From Thalassospira sp. TSL5-1 (GTDB taxonomy: Bacteria > Pseudomonadota > Alphaproteobacteria > Rhodospirillales > Thalassospiraceae): a stretch of 64,000 bases of DNA. Below are positions 53,047 through 62,210 of this stretch, piece by piece. A program made the translations under genes and the position numbers. The notes below the pieces were generated by a model. That model was not told where the DNA came from and did not search any database. It saw nothing but the letters and a program-made list of their open reading frames with translations. Each line of letters starts with the position of its first letter. The first letter of the stretch is position 1. The stretch lies in the NCBI RefSeq assembly GCF_001907695.1, contig NZ_KV880638.1, positions 868,882 through 932,881 on the forward strand, read 5' to 3'.

Positions 53047-53856
53047 ATGGCGCAAGCAGCGGCGGTTCTTGCATCTTTAAAACCTGCGGACCGTATATGG
53101 GTTGTCGGGGCCGTAAATGGCGATATCGCGGCTTTGCAGTCGGTTCACACCCGGCTTGCGCGTAAAATACGCCCCGGTGACAGGCTGGTTTATACCGGCA
53201 ATTATTGGGGCGATGGTTCTGGCGATAATGTCATTGCCGCGATCAATGAAATTTTGCTGTTTCGTCGCTTTTTCATCGCCCAGGACGGCGTTGACATGGC
53301 GGACATTGCGTTTTTGCGCGGTGCTTCCGAAGAAATGCTGACGAAAATGCAGCAATTGCAGTTTGCTCCCAATCCTGGCGAAGTTTTTGAATGGATGCTG
53401 ACGCGCGGTGCGGCGGGCATTGTGCGGGCCTACGGGTTTGATCCGGCGATGGTGCAGGCCACCATGCGCCAGGGCGCACATTTGATTTCGCAATGGACCG
53501 GCCAATTAAGCGATGCCTTGCGTCGCCATCCGGGGCATGGCGCACTGATGGCCGATCTTAAACATGCGGCCTATGTCAGTGATGGCTCCCTGATTTTTGT
53601 GCATGCAGGCCTTGATTCCTCGCGTGCCCTGACGGCCCAGACCGACACATTCTGGTGGGGCGGGTCGATGTTTGAGGCCATTACCGAACGGTATTATGAT
53701 TGTGCACGTATCATTCGCGGGTCATCGAACAGTCATTCCGGTATTTCGGAACGTGAATATACCCTTTCGCTGGATGCCGGGGCGGGGCGCGGTGGTACGC
53801 TGGTGGCGGCGGCTATTGGCCCGAACGGACAGATTGTCGACCGGATCGAAAGCTGA
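53047..53856 (+). CDS. PPP-family phosphatase-like protein, probably catalytically inactive
   Basis: 269 residues. The overall layout follows bacterial PPP-type serine/threonine phosphatases, but the metal ligands are substituted. GDxHG reads VGAVNGDIAAL (near residue 21). GDxxDRG reads TGNYWGDGSGDN (near 57). GNHE reads LRGASEEML (near 92). GHT reads RGSSNSHSG (near 228). FVHAGLD near 180 and the C-terminal SLDAGAGRGGTL strand are retained. This fits a pseudophosphatase that may bind ligands or partners. It follows carD by 88 bases. An alternative is an unrelated metallo-fold that happens to share the layout. Confidence 0.75.
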   Translation: MAQAAAVLASLKPADRIWVVGAVNGDIAALQSVHTRLARKIRPGDRLVYTGNYWGDGSGDNVIAAINEILLFRRFFIAQDGVDMADIAFLRGASEEMLTKMQQLQFAPNPGEVFEWMLTRGAAGIVRAYGFDPAMVQATMRQGAHLISQWTGQLSDALRRHPGHGALMADLKHAAYVSDGSLIFVHAGLDSSRALTAQTDTFWWGGSMFEAITERYYDCARIIRGSSNSHSGISEREYTLSLDAGAGRGGTLVAAAIGPNGQIVDRIES

Positions 53857-53899
53857 TTTATCCAGTCTTACAAGACCGGTATTTTATCTGTTGTCATTT

Positions 53900-53940
53900 A
53901 AAAATCCCCTGCCGGCGCGAAATACCGACAGGGGATTTTT
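53900..53940. terminator. Bidirectional intrinsic terminator
   Basis: Perfect 12-bp arms AAAAATCCCCTG and CAGGGGATTTTT, with further CGG/CCG pairing inside the loop. It serves both the phosphatase-like gene (plus) and the M48 protease gene (minus). Confidence 0.88.
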
Positions 53941-53964
53941 GTTTCTGCTTTGGCCCGGAAGACG

Positions 53965-55446
53965 TTAATTCGTGATCACTTTAACCAGCGAACCTTCAGG
54001 CGGAAGCTGGCCTGCTTCCAGACCATTGATCACGTCAAAGGTTTCTTCAGGGCGGCGATCAACAGCCATTGATTTCACAAAAGTATTGACCGTATAGCCT
54101 GGATTGACGGCGCGTACCTTGATCGACAGGGCGTGATACTGCTTCTTTTCTGACGCGGAGAGCGACCGGAAGCTATAGGTGGTGCGGCGCAGCGGCAGGT
54201 TATAGGCATCTGCCTGGTTAAGTGGCGCAAGGAACAGGAATTGGAATGCTGATTTGCCATGCAAAATGGCAACCACGCGCAATCGCGCCCGCGTGCCTGA
54301 TTTCAGAGAGACATCGGCAGACCCGGTTGCAGCCTGCTGGCCATTGACATCAATTTTCTGAATATCGCGCAACTGGATTGATTTGGAGAATCCGCGCTGC
54401 AAATAGGCAGCCGGGCCCATTTGTGCCGCCTCCGGGGCCCCTTCAAAAATGATGGTAGCACCTTTGTTATCTTTGGCGACAACGGCATCGGGCTGGTTGA
54501 TCATGGAAAAACCATCGGGGACTTCAAAATAGAAATCCAGCGGCACATGGACAAATTTGCGCCCGCGAATAAAACCGTTTTCCGGGCCATCGCCATACAT
54601 GATGCCGTCAATTTCGGTCATGTATTTTACCGTTTCCAGGCGCGGTGTGCCCGTAACCGGGATGTTGGCGGCGGCACGGGCCTGTTGGATGCGCTCTACC
54701 GTGCGCGGGTGGGTTGCCATAATGTCGAATTGGTCCACATCGTCTGGCGACCGACCCGCCAGTTCGGCCTGCAGGCGCGCATGGGCGCGCAGTTTTTTCA
54801 GGAAACTAGCCATCGCCGCCGGGTCATATCCCGCGCGCGACAGGTACCGCACACCCAGTTTGTCGGCTTCAAATTCATGCTCGCGCGAGAAGGACTGCAT
54901 ATAGGCATTGGCCCCCATGCCAATCACATCGCCTGCGCCATTGCCAATGGCGGCCGAAAGCCCACCTGCCAGAATTTGCGTTAACACCCCCCGGCTGTAG
55001 CGCTGGGCGGAATGGCGGGCAACGACATGGCCGATTTCATGGGCCAGCACACCGGCCAGTTCTGCCTCGTTCGAGGCCAGTGCCAGCAGGCCGCGGGTGA
55101 CGTAAACATAACCACCGGGCAGGGCAAAGGCATTGACGATGGGTGAATCCAGCACCGTGAAGGTGAATTTCTGGTTTGGGGTTTCCGTCACGGCAGCCAG
55201 TTTTTGCCCAACAGCGGTAACGTAACTTGGCAGGTCCTTGGCATCATAGCTGCCGCCAAACTGCTTAAGGATTTTCGGGTGTTCGTCTGCCCCTACCTCT
55301 GCTTCCTGTGCGGGGGGCATAAAGGCGGTAAAGGTATCTTCGCCGGTTGCCGGATTGGTGGAGCAGGCGGCAAGCCCGCTCATCAATCCGATGGCGACTC
55401 CCAGGGATGCAATTCGTGCTTTGCGCGTATGGTACCAACCTGTCAC
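53965..55446 (-). CDS. M48-family zinc metalloprotease, lipoprotein
   Basis: 493-residue periplasmic lipoprotein: signal peptide with lipobox SGLAAC near residue 27. The protease domain contains LAHEIGHVVARHS near residue 145 and the third zinc ligand in HEFEADKLGVRYL near 195. The C-terminal ~200 residues form an additional region found in longer BepA/LoiP-type relatives, which take part in outer-membrane protein quality control. The start is set at the GTG at 55446, because GGAGG lies eight bases upstream and the signal peptide then begins normally; an upstream in-frame ATG would add 18 residues. Confidence 0.9.
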   Translation of the reverse strand: MTGWYHTRKARIASLGVAIGLMSGLAACSTNPATGEDTFTAFMPPAQEAEVGADEHPKILKQFGGSYDAKDLPSYVTAVGQKLAAVTETPNQKFTFTVLDSPIVNAFALPGGYVYVTRGLLALASNEAELAGVLAHEIGHVVARHSAQRYSRGVLTQILAGGLSAAIGNGAGDVIGMGANAYMQSFSREHEFEADKLGVRYLSRAGYDPAAMASFLKKLRAHARLQAELAGRSPDDVDQFDIMATHPRTVERIQQARAAANIPVTGTPRLETVKYMTEIDGIMYGDGPENGFIRGRKFVHVPLDFYFEVPDGFSMINQPDAVVAKDNKGATIIFEGAPEAAQMGPAAYLQRGFSKSIQLRDIQKIDVNGQQAATGSADVSLKSGTRARLRVVAILHGKSAFQFLFLAPLNQADAYNLPLRRTTYSFRSLSASEKKQYHALSIKVRAVNPGYTVNTFVKSMAVDRRPEETFDVINGLEAGQLPPEGSLVKVITN

Positions 55447-55626
55447 TATCCTGACCTCCACTTTATTGGGCCGGTTATGGCTTGGGGCCGTGTTTGCCAA
55501 TCAGGCCCCCGATGCCGGTTTTATTGTTGTTGGTACTGCGTTGTCGGGTATTGCAGTACCGATTGTCAATTTCGTATCCCGACTTGCTGTCAGGATCAAT
55601 ATTACAAAAGGAAAGCCGGTCGCCAA

Positions 55627-56856
55627 ATGCCATCCTTGTGGTCCGCAGCCCTAAATTATCTGTCCTGCCGGTGGGCTGGTCCCGTGTTGCTGGTGTGGTT
55701 GATGGTTGCCGCCATTGGCGGGTGTTGGTTTGCCCCGGTTTTTGCAACGGAGACTACTGTTCCCGCACAACTTCCTCCCCATGATGGTGGCAAAACGCCC
55801 CCCGGGCCGGAAAGTTCTGCTTTGGCGGCGGAAAAATTGCTTAACGTGCTGTCTGGTGGCTGGCGATGCGGCATCGGTCCGGCGGAGCAGTCGGTTTTTC
55901 TGCCGGCCTATGCTGTTGAGGGCATGGCGCCGCCAGTTGATATTGATGCCCTGCGAATGACCCTTCGTGCCCGTCCTGAATTGGCAATGTCTTCCGATCA
56001 TTTGCCGCCTTCGACATTCCGGTTGGCTGATGTCGCCATTGTGCCGGGGCAGGAAGCAGCAGTTTTGGCCTATTTGCAGCAGCATTATCGCGATATTGCC
56101 CATGTGATTCCTCTTGCAAAGGCGCAGATGGATGACCCGCGAAACAGCAATGCAGGGATAGAGGCGAATGATTTCGGACGTGATCCGCGCCAGCCAGCCT
56201 ATTTTGTCTTGCAGGATGGCAGTTGGCTGCAACAGCAGTTGGTTGGTCGTGGTATGGCGATGGTTGCACCAGGCATGGATGCGGACAAGCCGGTGGCCTT
56301 TGACGTGGTGGACGCGTCATATAATGGACCGGCAATGGCGGCGGCGCAGTCTGACCCGATGCCCGAAGGAATGCAAAAAACGGTGTCGCGGCAGGCGGTG
56401 ATCATGGCCCTGATGGTAGCCGAGGAAAATGCCCGCACCGCACAACGTGGCATGTGGGGGCAGACCGGGCAAGATGGGAACAAGCAGAACGGGGGCGGGC
56501 AGAATGCTGCCAGAACGACGGCGCGTTATTATTTTGCCGCCTATGTTACGGCGGACAGGCCGGGTGAAGAAACCCCTTTCGCGGCGGATGGTATAGGTTC
56601 CTTTGCTGTCGTTTCCGGGGTATTACGCTCTGTCGAGATTCAGAAATACCGTGCCTATCTGAATTTTGGAAAGGATTGGCGCAAAGATTTCACCATTGCC
56701 CTTGATCAGGACCAGATGGCCGAAATTTCCGCCTCCGGTTTTGGTTTGGCCGGGTGGGTCGGGCGACGGGTTTTGGTGCGTGGCATGATTGAAAATCGCG
56801 GGGGCCCTTATATCGCGCCGCTTAATCTGGCGTCCTTGTGTGTGGCAAAGCAATAG
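55627..56856 (+). CDS. Exported SNase-like (thermonuclease-family) protein
   Basis: 409 residues with an N-terminal hydrophobic export segment; the motif IGGC near residue 33 could be a lipobox, or cleavage may follow VFA. The central part has features of the staphylococcal nuclease-like fold: SWLQQQLVGRGMAMV near residue 205 and MVAEENARTAQRGMWG near 272. The usual catalytic Arg-Glu-Arg set is not obvious. The C-terminal ~120 residues (VVSGVLRSVEIQKYRAYLNFGKDWRKDF) resemble an OB-like module seen in such proteins. The frame is open further upstream, but this start gives an export signal. Activity is doubtful. Confidence 0.75.
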   Translation: MPSLWSAALNYLSCRWAGPVLLVWLMVAAIGGCWFAPVFATETTVPAQLPPHDGGKTPPGPESSALAAEKLLNVLSGGWRCGIGPAEQSVFLPAYAVEGMAPPVDIDALRMTLRARPELAMSSDHLPPSTFRLADVAIVPGQEAAVLAYLQQHYRDIAHVIPLAKAQMDDPRNSNAGIEANDFGRDPRQPAYFVLQDGSWLQQQLVGRGMAMVAPGMDADKPVAFDVVDASYNGPAMAAAQSDPMPEGMQKTVSRQAVIMALMVAEENARTAQRGMWGQTGQDGNKQNGGGQNAARTTARYYFAAYVTADRPGEETPFAADGIGSFAVVSGVLRSVEIQKYRAYLNFGKDWRKDFTIALDQDQMAEISASGFGLAGWVGRRVLVRGMIENRGGPYIAPLNLASLCVAKQ

Positions 56857-56929
56857 ACGGTTAGCACCCGCACGCGATAAGGTCAGGGAATGATCTGCGT
56901 TGAAACAGCGAATATTTTAAAGGATTTTT

Positions 56930-57886
56930 ATGTTGTATCCGGAAATTGAACCACGCATATCGGGCTGGCTGGATCGGCCGGACGGACACCAGATTTACTG
57001 GGAGGAAGTGGGAAACCCGGAGGGTATTGCCGTTATTTTCCTGCATGGCGGCCCAGGGGCTGGAATTTCACCGTCGCATCGGCGGTATTTCAACCCGGAA
57101 AAATATCGCGTCATTCTGTTTGACCAGCGCGGTGCAGGGCGCTCCCGGCCCTTTGGGGCGCTGGAAAACAATACCACCCAGGCCCTGATTGGCGATATCG
57201 AAGCCCTGCGGATAGACCGGAATGTCGAAAAATGGCTGGTCTTTGGCGGATCATGGGGATCAACGCTTGCGCTGGCTTATGGACAGGCCTGCCCGGCGCG
57301 TGCCCTGGGCTTTGTTTTGCGCGGGATATTTTTGTGCCGCCCTTCGGAAATTGACTGGTTCATGACGGGGATGGGAAATTTCCTGCCCGATGCACAACAG
57401 CAGTTCCTGGCGGCTGTGGGGCTTGAACATAACCCGGGTGCGCAGGCGCTTTTGGCAAGATATGGCGATTATTTTGCCGGAAAATATGGGCAAGAGGCAG
57501 CAACCCGGGCTGCGCGGGCCTGGAGCGGTTATGAGGCGCGATGCTGTACCCTATTGCCCGACGAAAACCTGGTGGACAGTTTTGAAAGCGACACGGTGGC
57601 GTTGGCGTTGGCACGGCTGGAGCATCACTATTTTGTCAATCTCGGCTTTTTTAGCGACAACCAGCTTTTGGTCAATATTGATAAAATCCGCCATTTGCCC
57701 GCCACCATCATTCAGGGGCGGTATGATTTGGTGTGCCCGCCCATTAGTGCATTTGACCTGGCCCGTGCCTGGCCGGAGGCGCAAATGGTTATGGTCGATG
57801 ATGCCGGGCATGCCGCAAGCGAGCCGGGCATTGTACGCGAACTGGTGCGGGCAACCGATGTTTTTTGGGCAAACGAAGCCTTCTAA
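56930..57886 (+). CDS. pip: Prolyl aminopeptidase
   Basis: 318-residue alpha/beta-hydrolase (family S33) that removes N-terminal proline from peptides. HGGPGAGISPSHRRYFNPEKYRVILFDQRGAGRS is diagnostic. The nucleophile is in VFGGSWGSTLALAYG near residue 108, and the catalytic His is in VDDAGHAASEPG near 295, with Asp in QGRYDLVCP near 266. Length and layout are normal. Confidence 0.96.
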   Translation: MLYPEIEPRISGWLDRPDGHQIYWEEVGNPEGIAVIFLHGGPGAGISPSHRRYFNPEKYRVILFDQRGAGRSRPFGALENNTTQALIGDIEALRIDRNVEKWLVFGGSWGSTLALAYGQACPARALGFVLRGIFLCRPSEIDWFMTGMGNFLPDAQQQFLAAVGLEHNPGAQALLARYGDYFAGKYGQEAATRAARAWSGYEARCCTLLPDENLVDSFESDTVALALARLEHHYFVNLGFFSDNQLLVNIDKIRHLPATIIQGRYDLVCPPISAFDLARAWPEAQMVMVDDAGHAASEPGIVRELVRATDVFWANEAF

Positions 57887-57973
57887 CACCCTGTTTTGGC
57901 ACTGGAAGATTGCCCAGGTTGCATTATTTGCTAAGATAAAAATCAGCAGTGACAAATGGTAAAGGGCGCGCAT

Positions 57974-58498
57974 ATGGCCAGCAAGATTTGGGGCGTTTTG
58001 GTTGGTGTCGTTATTTTTGCGGCGGCGTATACCTGTCAGGCGCAGGAAGTTTTGAACAGCCGCAATGATGCAGCACAGCTGGGTTTTTCGACCGGTATTT
58101 TCAATATTGGTGAGGATAAGGACGCAACCGAATTGCGCCTTGATTATCGTGACAATTATGCCCTGTTCGACTTTTTGCGCCCGATTGGCGGCGTGATGGT
58201 GACATCGGATAAGGCCGTGCATGGTTATGGCGGTTTGATGACCGATATTTTGTGGGGCGATCATTTTGTAACCTCGCTTTATACCTCGGTCGGGGCCTAT
58301 CATGACGGGGACGGCGAAGATCTGGGGCACTGGATCGAGTTTCGTTCCGGTGTCGAGCTTTCCTATCGTTTCGATAACCAGTCGCGTGTCGGACTGGGCT
58401 TTGCCCATATTTCCAACGCCGATCTGGGCGACCGGAACCCTGGCGCCCAGATTCTGTCGCTGACTTACACGGTTCCGGTTGGATCGATTTTAAACTGA
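57974..58498 (+). CDS. PagL-like lipid A deacylase (acyloxyacyl hydrolase family)
   Basis: 174 residues with a signal peptide (WGVLVGVVIFAAAYTCQA|QE). It reads as an eight-stranded outer-membrane beta-barrel. The PagL-type active site is seen near the C-terminus in GLGFAHISNADLGDRNPG, with the His, Ser and Asn present, and the last strand ends in SLTYTVPVG. It is expected to remove the 3-O-acyl chain from lipid A. ATG at 57974 lies behind AAAGGG; an in-frame ATG 18 bases earlier is less likely. Confidence 0.85.
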   Translation: MASKIWGVLVGVVIFAAAYTCQAQEVLNSRNDAAQLGFSTGIFNIGEDKDATELRLDYRDNYALFDFLRPIGGVMVTSDKAVHGYGGLMTDILWGDHFVTSLYTSVGAYHDGDGEDLGHWIEFRSGVELSYRFDNQSRVGLGFAHISNADLGDRNPGAQILSLTYTVPVGSILN

Positions 58499-58676
58499 TT
58501 TTTGCGCCTTGGCCCTGCTTCCCTCAGCCTGCTGTCGGGGAAATGGGCTCGCGTGCAGTTGGTATGCTGCTTGATATACTGAAATGGTGTTTTGCTGGAA
58601 AATGCAGGGAACGGTTATCGAATAATTGATCCCGTTGCGTGAACCTGCTAAGTCAGATCACCCTTTGCAAGGTTGT

Positions 58677-58753
58677 GCGCCCGTAGCTCAGCAGGATAGA
58701 GCACCAGATTCCTAATCTGGGGGCCACAGGTTCGAATCCTGTCGGGCGCACCA
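58677..58753 (+). tRNA. tRNA-Arg (anticodon CCT)
   Basis: 77-base cloverleaf: acceptor GCGCCCG pairs with CGGGCGC, D-arm GCTC...GAGC, anticodon stem CCAGA/TCTGG with loop TTCCTAA (anticodon CCT, reading AGG), T-arm ACAGG-TTCGAAT-CCTGT, discriminator A and encoded CCA at 58751-58753. A short T-run (CCCCTTTTT) follows as terminator. It is the boundary between the core-like left part and the accessory-looking right end. Confidence 0.97.
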
Positions 58754-58867
58754 TTTCCCCTTTTTAGTCTCCAAACAACAGATGCCGATGCCGCCGGTTG
58801 CCGTTTTTGCGCGGTCCGTGATGGTTGTTGGGATACGGCAGACATTATAATGATGCTGTTGAGCTGT

Positions 58868-59776
58868 TTATTGTGGCATTGAGGGTTGGGGTGGGTCGCG
58901 AAAAAGCCGGGTGCTGATGAAGTCAATAAAAACCCGCAGGCGCGACGACATTTGCCGTCCCGACGACCATATGATCGAGAACTGGCCGGGATTAACCAGG
59001 AAGCTGTCGAGAATGCTGACAAGTGCGCCGGTGCGTATGGCTTCCTGGGCAAGGAAGCTGGGCATGTAGGCGATGCCGAGACCATGTATGGCAGCGGCAC
59101 GCACGGCCTCCATATTGTTGCAGGTTAATACGGTATGCAGAGGCGGCAGAGACGGGGCGTCGGTAATGGCCCAATCGTGCAGTTTGCCAGACGTCGGATA
59201 GCGGAATCGCACGGCATCATGTCCGTCAAGATCATCTGGTTTTGCCGGCGTTCCTTTTTGCGCCAGATAATGCGGTGCTGCGCACAGAACAAAGCGAAAC
59301 GGCCCCAGACGGCGTGACATCAGGCTGGAATCAGCCAATTGGCCGCTGCGAATGGCGGCGTCAAAACCGCCTTCCACCAGATCCACAAGATGATCGTTGA
59401 AGTCGAGATCCAGTTCGATGTCGGGGTAAAGCGACCGAAACTCAGGCAATATTGGTAAAAGAAAGCGATAGCTGATGGTTGGCAGGCTGATGCGCAGGAT
59501 ACCGCGCGGCGTGCCAACATTGCGCACCACCAGTTCCCGGGCATCGCGAAGGTCATCCAGGATAGTGCGGCATCGTTCGTAAAACAGCGCCCCTTCCTCG
59601 GTCAGGGAGACACGCCGGGTCGTGCGATGGAGCAGCCTTACGCCCAGTGAAGCCTCCAGCCGGGCAACGCTTTTGCCAACTGCCGAAGATGAGAGACCAA
59701 GGTTTCGCCCGGCTTCGGCAAAGCTTAGTCGTTCTGCTGTCCGCACAAAGGCGGAAATATCGGCAAGGCGATCCAT
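58868..59776 (-). CDS. LysR-family transcriptional regulator
   Basis: 302 residues. The N-terminal winged helix-turn-helix has SFAEAGRNLGLSSSAVGKSVARLEASLGVRLLHRTTRRVSLT, typical of the CrgA/AaeR-like branch. The C-terminal part is the periplasmic-binding-type effector domain. It is divergent from an MFS drug/H+ antiporter gene with 139 bases between the starts, so it most likely controls that gene. The effector is unknown. Confidence 0.93.
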   Translation of the reverse strand: MDRLADISAFVRTAERLSFAEAGRNLGLSSSAVGKSVARLEASLGVRLLHRTTRRVSLTEEGALFYERCRTILDDLRDARELVVRNVGTPRGILRISLPTISYRFLLPILPEFRSLYPDIELDLDFNDHLVDLVEGGFDAAIRSGQLADSSLMSRRLGPFRFVLCAAPHYLAQKGTPAKPDDLDGHDAVRFRYPTSGKLHDWAITDAPSLPPLHTVLTCNNMEAVRAAAIHGLGIAYMPSFLAQEAIRTGALVSILDSFLVNPGQFSIIWSSGRQMSSRLRVFIDFISTRLFRDPPQPSMPQ

Positions 59777-59915
59777 AACCTGTCTATTACATCCAATTGG
59801 TCCGCAATGATCGGAATATAAGCATTATTATCGCCTGGTGGGCAATGAGTAATGATGCGCGCCGATGTGAACAGGGCGCCCTTACGCCAGCCACCCAACC
59901 AGGAGAAATCGTTTA

Positions 59916-61421
59916 ATGACCGACACGGAACATGTTCAAAAAGGGAGCCTGTTGGTTCTTGGGGCCGTGTGCCTTGCTGCGCTGACTCTGCCGCTGAGTT
60001 TTTCGGCCGGAGCCGTCGCAACGCCAGCAATCGGGCGTGATATGGGCGGTAGCGCCGCTGCACTGACCTGGATAACCAATGCCTTTATGCTGACATTTGG
60101 CAGCCTGTTAATGGCAGCGGGAACCCTGGCGGACCGGTATGGACGCAAGCGGGTTTTTACGATTGGCGTGGCGACTTTTACCGGTTTCTCGCTGGCACTG
60201 GGTTTGGCACCGTCGGTATGGTTGATTGATTTGCTTCGCGCCGGGCAGGGGGTTGGCGCGGCGGCGGCCCTGGCCGGGGGTGGTGCCGCGTTGGCCCAGG
60301 AGTTTGATGGCCCCGCCCGCACCCGCGCTTTCAGTTTGCTGGGCACCACCTTTGGGGTTGGTCTTGCCTTTGGTCCGGTCGTGACCGGTCTGCTGATTGA
60401 GGGGGTTGGCTGGCGTGCCATCTTTCTGACCAGCGCCGTGATTGGCATGGCAGCCCTGCTGCTTGGCCCGCCACGCATGCGCGAAACACGCGATCCGGCA
60501 GCAAACCGTCTTGATTGGCCTGGGGCGGTTAGTTTTACGGCAATGTTGACCGTTTTTACCGTTGCGATGATTCAATCCTCTGTCATTGGCTGGCAAAGTC
60601 CGGCGATGCTGGCACTTGGCGCGGTGTTTCTTCTGTTGCTGGTGGTGTTTTCTTTTATCGAATTGCGCTCTGCCCGGCCCATGCTGGATTTATCACTGTT
60701 TCGCTATCGCCGTTTTGTTGGCGTTCAGCTTCTACCTATTGCGACCTGTGCCTGTTTTGTTGTCTTTCTTGTTATATTGCCGCTGCGTTTTATCGGGATC
60801 GAGGGGCGAAGCGAGATCGAAACCGGTTTTTTGATGCTGGCACTTTGTGCCCCGATGCTTGTTGTGCCGATGATGGCGGCAAAACTCGCACATCGTGTTT
60901 CACCTGGCATCTTGTCTGCCATCGGCCTGTTGGTAGCAGCAGGGGGGATTATCTGGCTGGGTCGTGTAGCGGTGAGGGACAGTCAGTCTACCATTCTGCC
61001 GATGTTGCTGATTGGAATTGGTACTGGCCTTCCCTGGGGGCTGATGGATGGCCTGTCTGTAAGCGTGGTGCCCAAGGAACGGGCAGGAATGGCAACCGGT
61101 ATTTTTGGGACGGTGCGTGTCGCCGGGGAGGGTGTGGCGCTGGCCATCGTCAGTGCAGCCCTTGCCGTGTTAACGACAGCCGCTCTTGCGGGCTTCCCCG
61201 GTTTGTCAAAGGTGGTTTTGGCAGAGGCAGGCCAAAAACTGGCCGTTGGTGATGCCGCCGGTGCGATGGCGTTGTCATCCCGGTTTGATAGTGTGACCCT
61301 GCTTCACGCTTACGATAGTGCCTTTGCCACGCTGTCCTGGGTGCTGGCGGGTATTACGATCGTGTGCGCCGTTGCTGTTTTCTTGCTGCTTGCACGGCAA
61401 CATGAGCCCGAAGTGAGCTAG
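59916..61421 (+). CDS. MFS drug:H+ antiporter, 14-helix DHA2 type
   Basis: 501-residue inner-membrane efflux protein. LAVALPAIGRDM-like start (VATPAIGRDMGGSAAALTWITNAFMLTFGSLLMAAGTLADRYGRKRVF) shows motif A, and motif C is GTTFGVGLAFGPVVTGLLIEGVGWRAIFL. Fourteen hydrophobic segments are consistent with the EmrB/QacA group. It lies behind GGAG and is divergent from a LysR regulator. Substrate unknown. Confidence 0.92.
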   Translation: MTDTEHVQKGSLLVLGAVCLAALTLPLSFSAGAVATPAIGRDMGGSAAALTWITNAFMLTFGSLLMAAGTLADRYGRKRVFTIGVATFTGFSLALGLAPSVWLIDLLRAGQGVGAAAALAGGGAALAQEFDGPARTRAFSLLGTTFGVGLAFGPVVTGLLIEGVGWRAIFLTSAVIGMAALLLGPPRMRETRDPAANRLDWPGAVSFTAMLTVFTVAMIQSSVIGWQSPAMLALGAVFLLLLVVFSFIELRSARPMLDLSLFRYRRFVGVQLLPIATCACFVVFLVILPLRFIGIEGRSEIETGFLMLALCAPMLVVPMMAAKLAHRVSPGILSAIGLLVAAGGIIWLGRVAVRDSQSTILPMLLIGIGTGLPWGLMDGLSVSVVPKERAGMATGIFGTVRVAGEGVALAIVSAALAVLTTAALAGFPGLSKVVLAEAGQKLAVGDAAGAMALSSRFDSVTLLHAYDSAFATLSWVLAGITIVCAVAVFLLLARQHEPEVS

Positions 61422-61610
61422 GTCATTTTCATTGCGGGCGGTGTTGTTTGGGCTTTATGCCATTTACTGTGCTTTTGGGGGCGATTTGACCGGGGCGGGT
61501 GATAACGTTTGCCCCGGCGGCTATCCATTTAAAAACTGTTTACCCGCCTATGGTAGTGGATGGCGAACGAGGTAAATTGGATAATAAAGACGATGACGAC
61601 AGGATGCCCA

Positions 61611-62153
61611 ATGACCGGTAGGCAGAAGATTTATGTAATGGGGGCTTCCTGCTCTGGTGTTTCTACGCTCGGGCTGGCTTTGTCGCATTATTTTGGCATT
61701 CCACAAATCGATGTTGATGATTTCTACTGGATGCCAACGGACCCTCCGTTCAGTGTCAAGCGTCCACCCGAGGACCGCGTGCGCTTGATTGCCGACCAGC
61801 AAAGCAGGGCGGAGGGGTGGGTCTTGACCGGTTCGTTTATCGGATGGGGAGACGCCCTGATCCGTGATGTTGATCTTATTGTTTTCCTTTATACGCCGGG
61901 GGCTGTGCGGCTTCAGCGCCTTGATCAGCGCGAGGCGGCCCGTCACGGCAATCGTATTCTGCCGGGCGGAGACATGCACGAAGCACATCTGGCCTTTCGG
62001 GATTGGGCATCCCGTTATGATGATCCGCTATTTACCGGACGAAACCTGGCCCAGCATGAACGCTGGCTAAGGGCGCAAACCGCGCCGGTCCTGCGACTGC
62101 AAGGTGAAAAACCAACAACAGAGCTGATAGGCGCGGTTGTCGCCGCGCTTTAG
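61611..62153 (+). CDS. P-loop nucleotide kinase-like protein (adenylate kinase/FlaR-like)
   Basis: About 180 residues. The N-terminal P-loop reads VMGASCSGVSTLGLAL: the GxxxxG spacing is kept but the invariant Lys of Walker A is replaced by Val. Further on are IDVDDFYWMPTDPPF, WVLTGSFIGWGDALI and DLIVFLYTPGAVRLQRLDQREAARHG, as in small adenylate kinase-like proteins annotated as AAA family ATPases. ATG at 61611 lies behind AGGA; ATG at 61593 and 61560 are in frame. Function unknown. It stands alone between the MFS gene and a convergent LysR gene. Confidence 0.8.
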   Translation: MTGRQKIYVMGASCSGVSTLGLALSHYFGIPQIDVDDFYWMPTDPPFSVKRPPEDRVRLIADQQSRAEGWVLTGSFIGWGDALIRDVDLIVFLYTPGAVRLQRLDQREAARHGNRILPGGDMHEAHLAFRDWASRYDDPLFTGRNLAQHERWLRAQTAPVLRLQGEKPTTELIGAVVAAL

Positions 62154-62210
62154 CCCCAGGTTAATCTTGCCTGCATCCTTCCTGTAGCAGGAGCCAAGGG
62201 TATTGGAACG

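Noticed and set aside
58754..58867. Attachment-site repeat of the tRNA-Arg 3' end
   Set aside because: I found no second copy of the T-arm/acceptor sequence downstream within the window, and no integrase gene.
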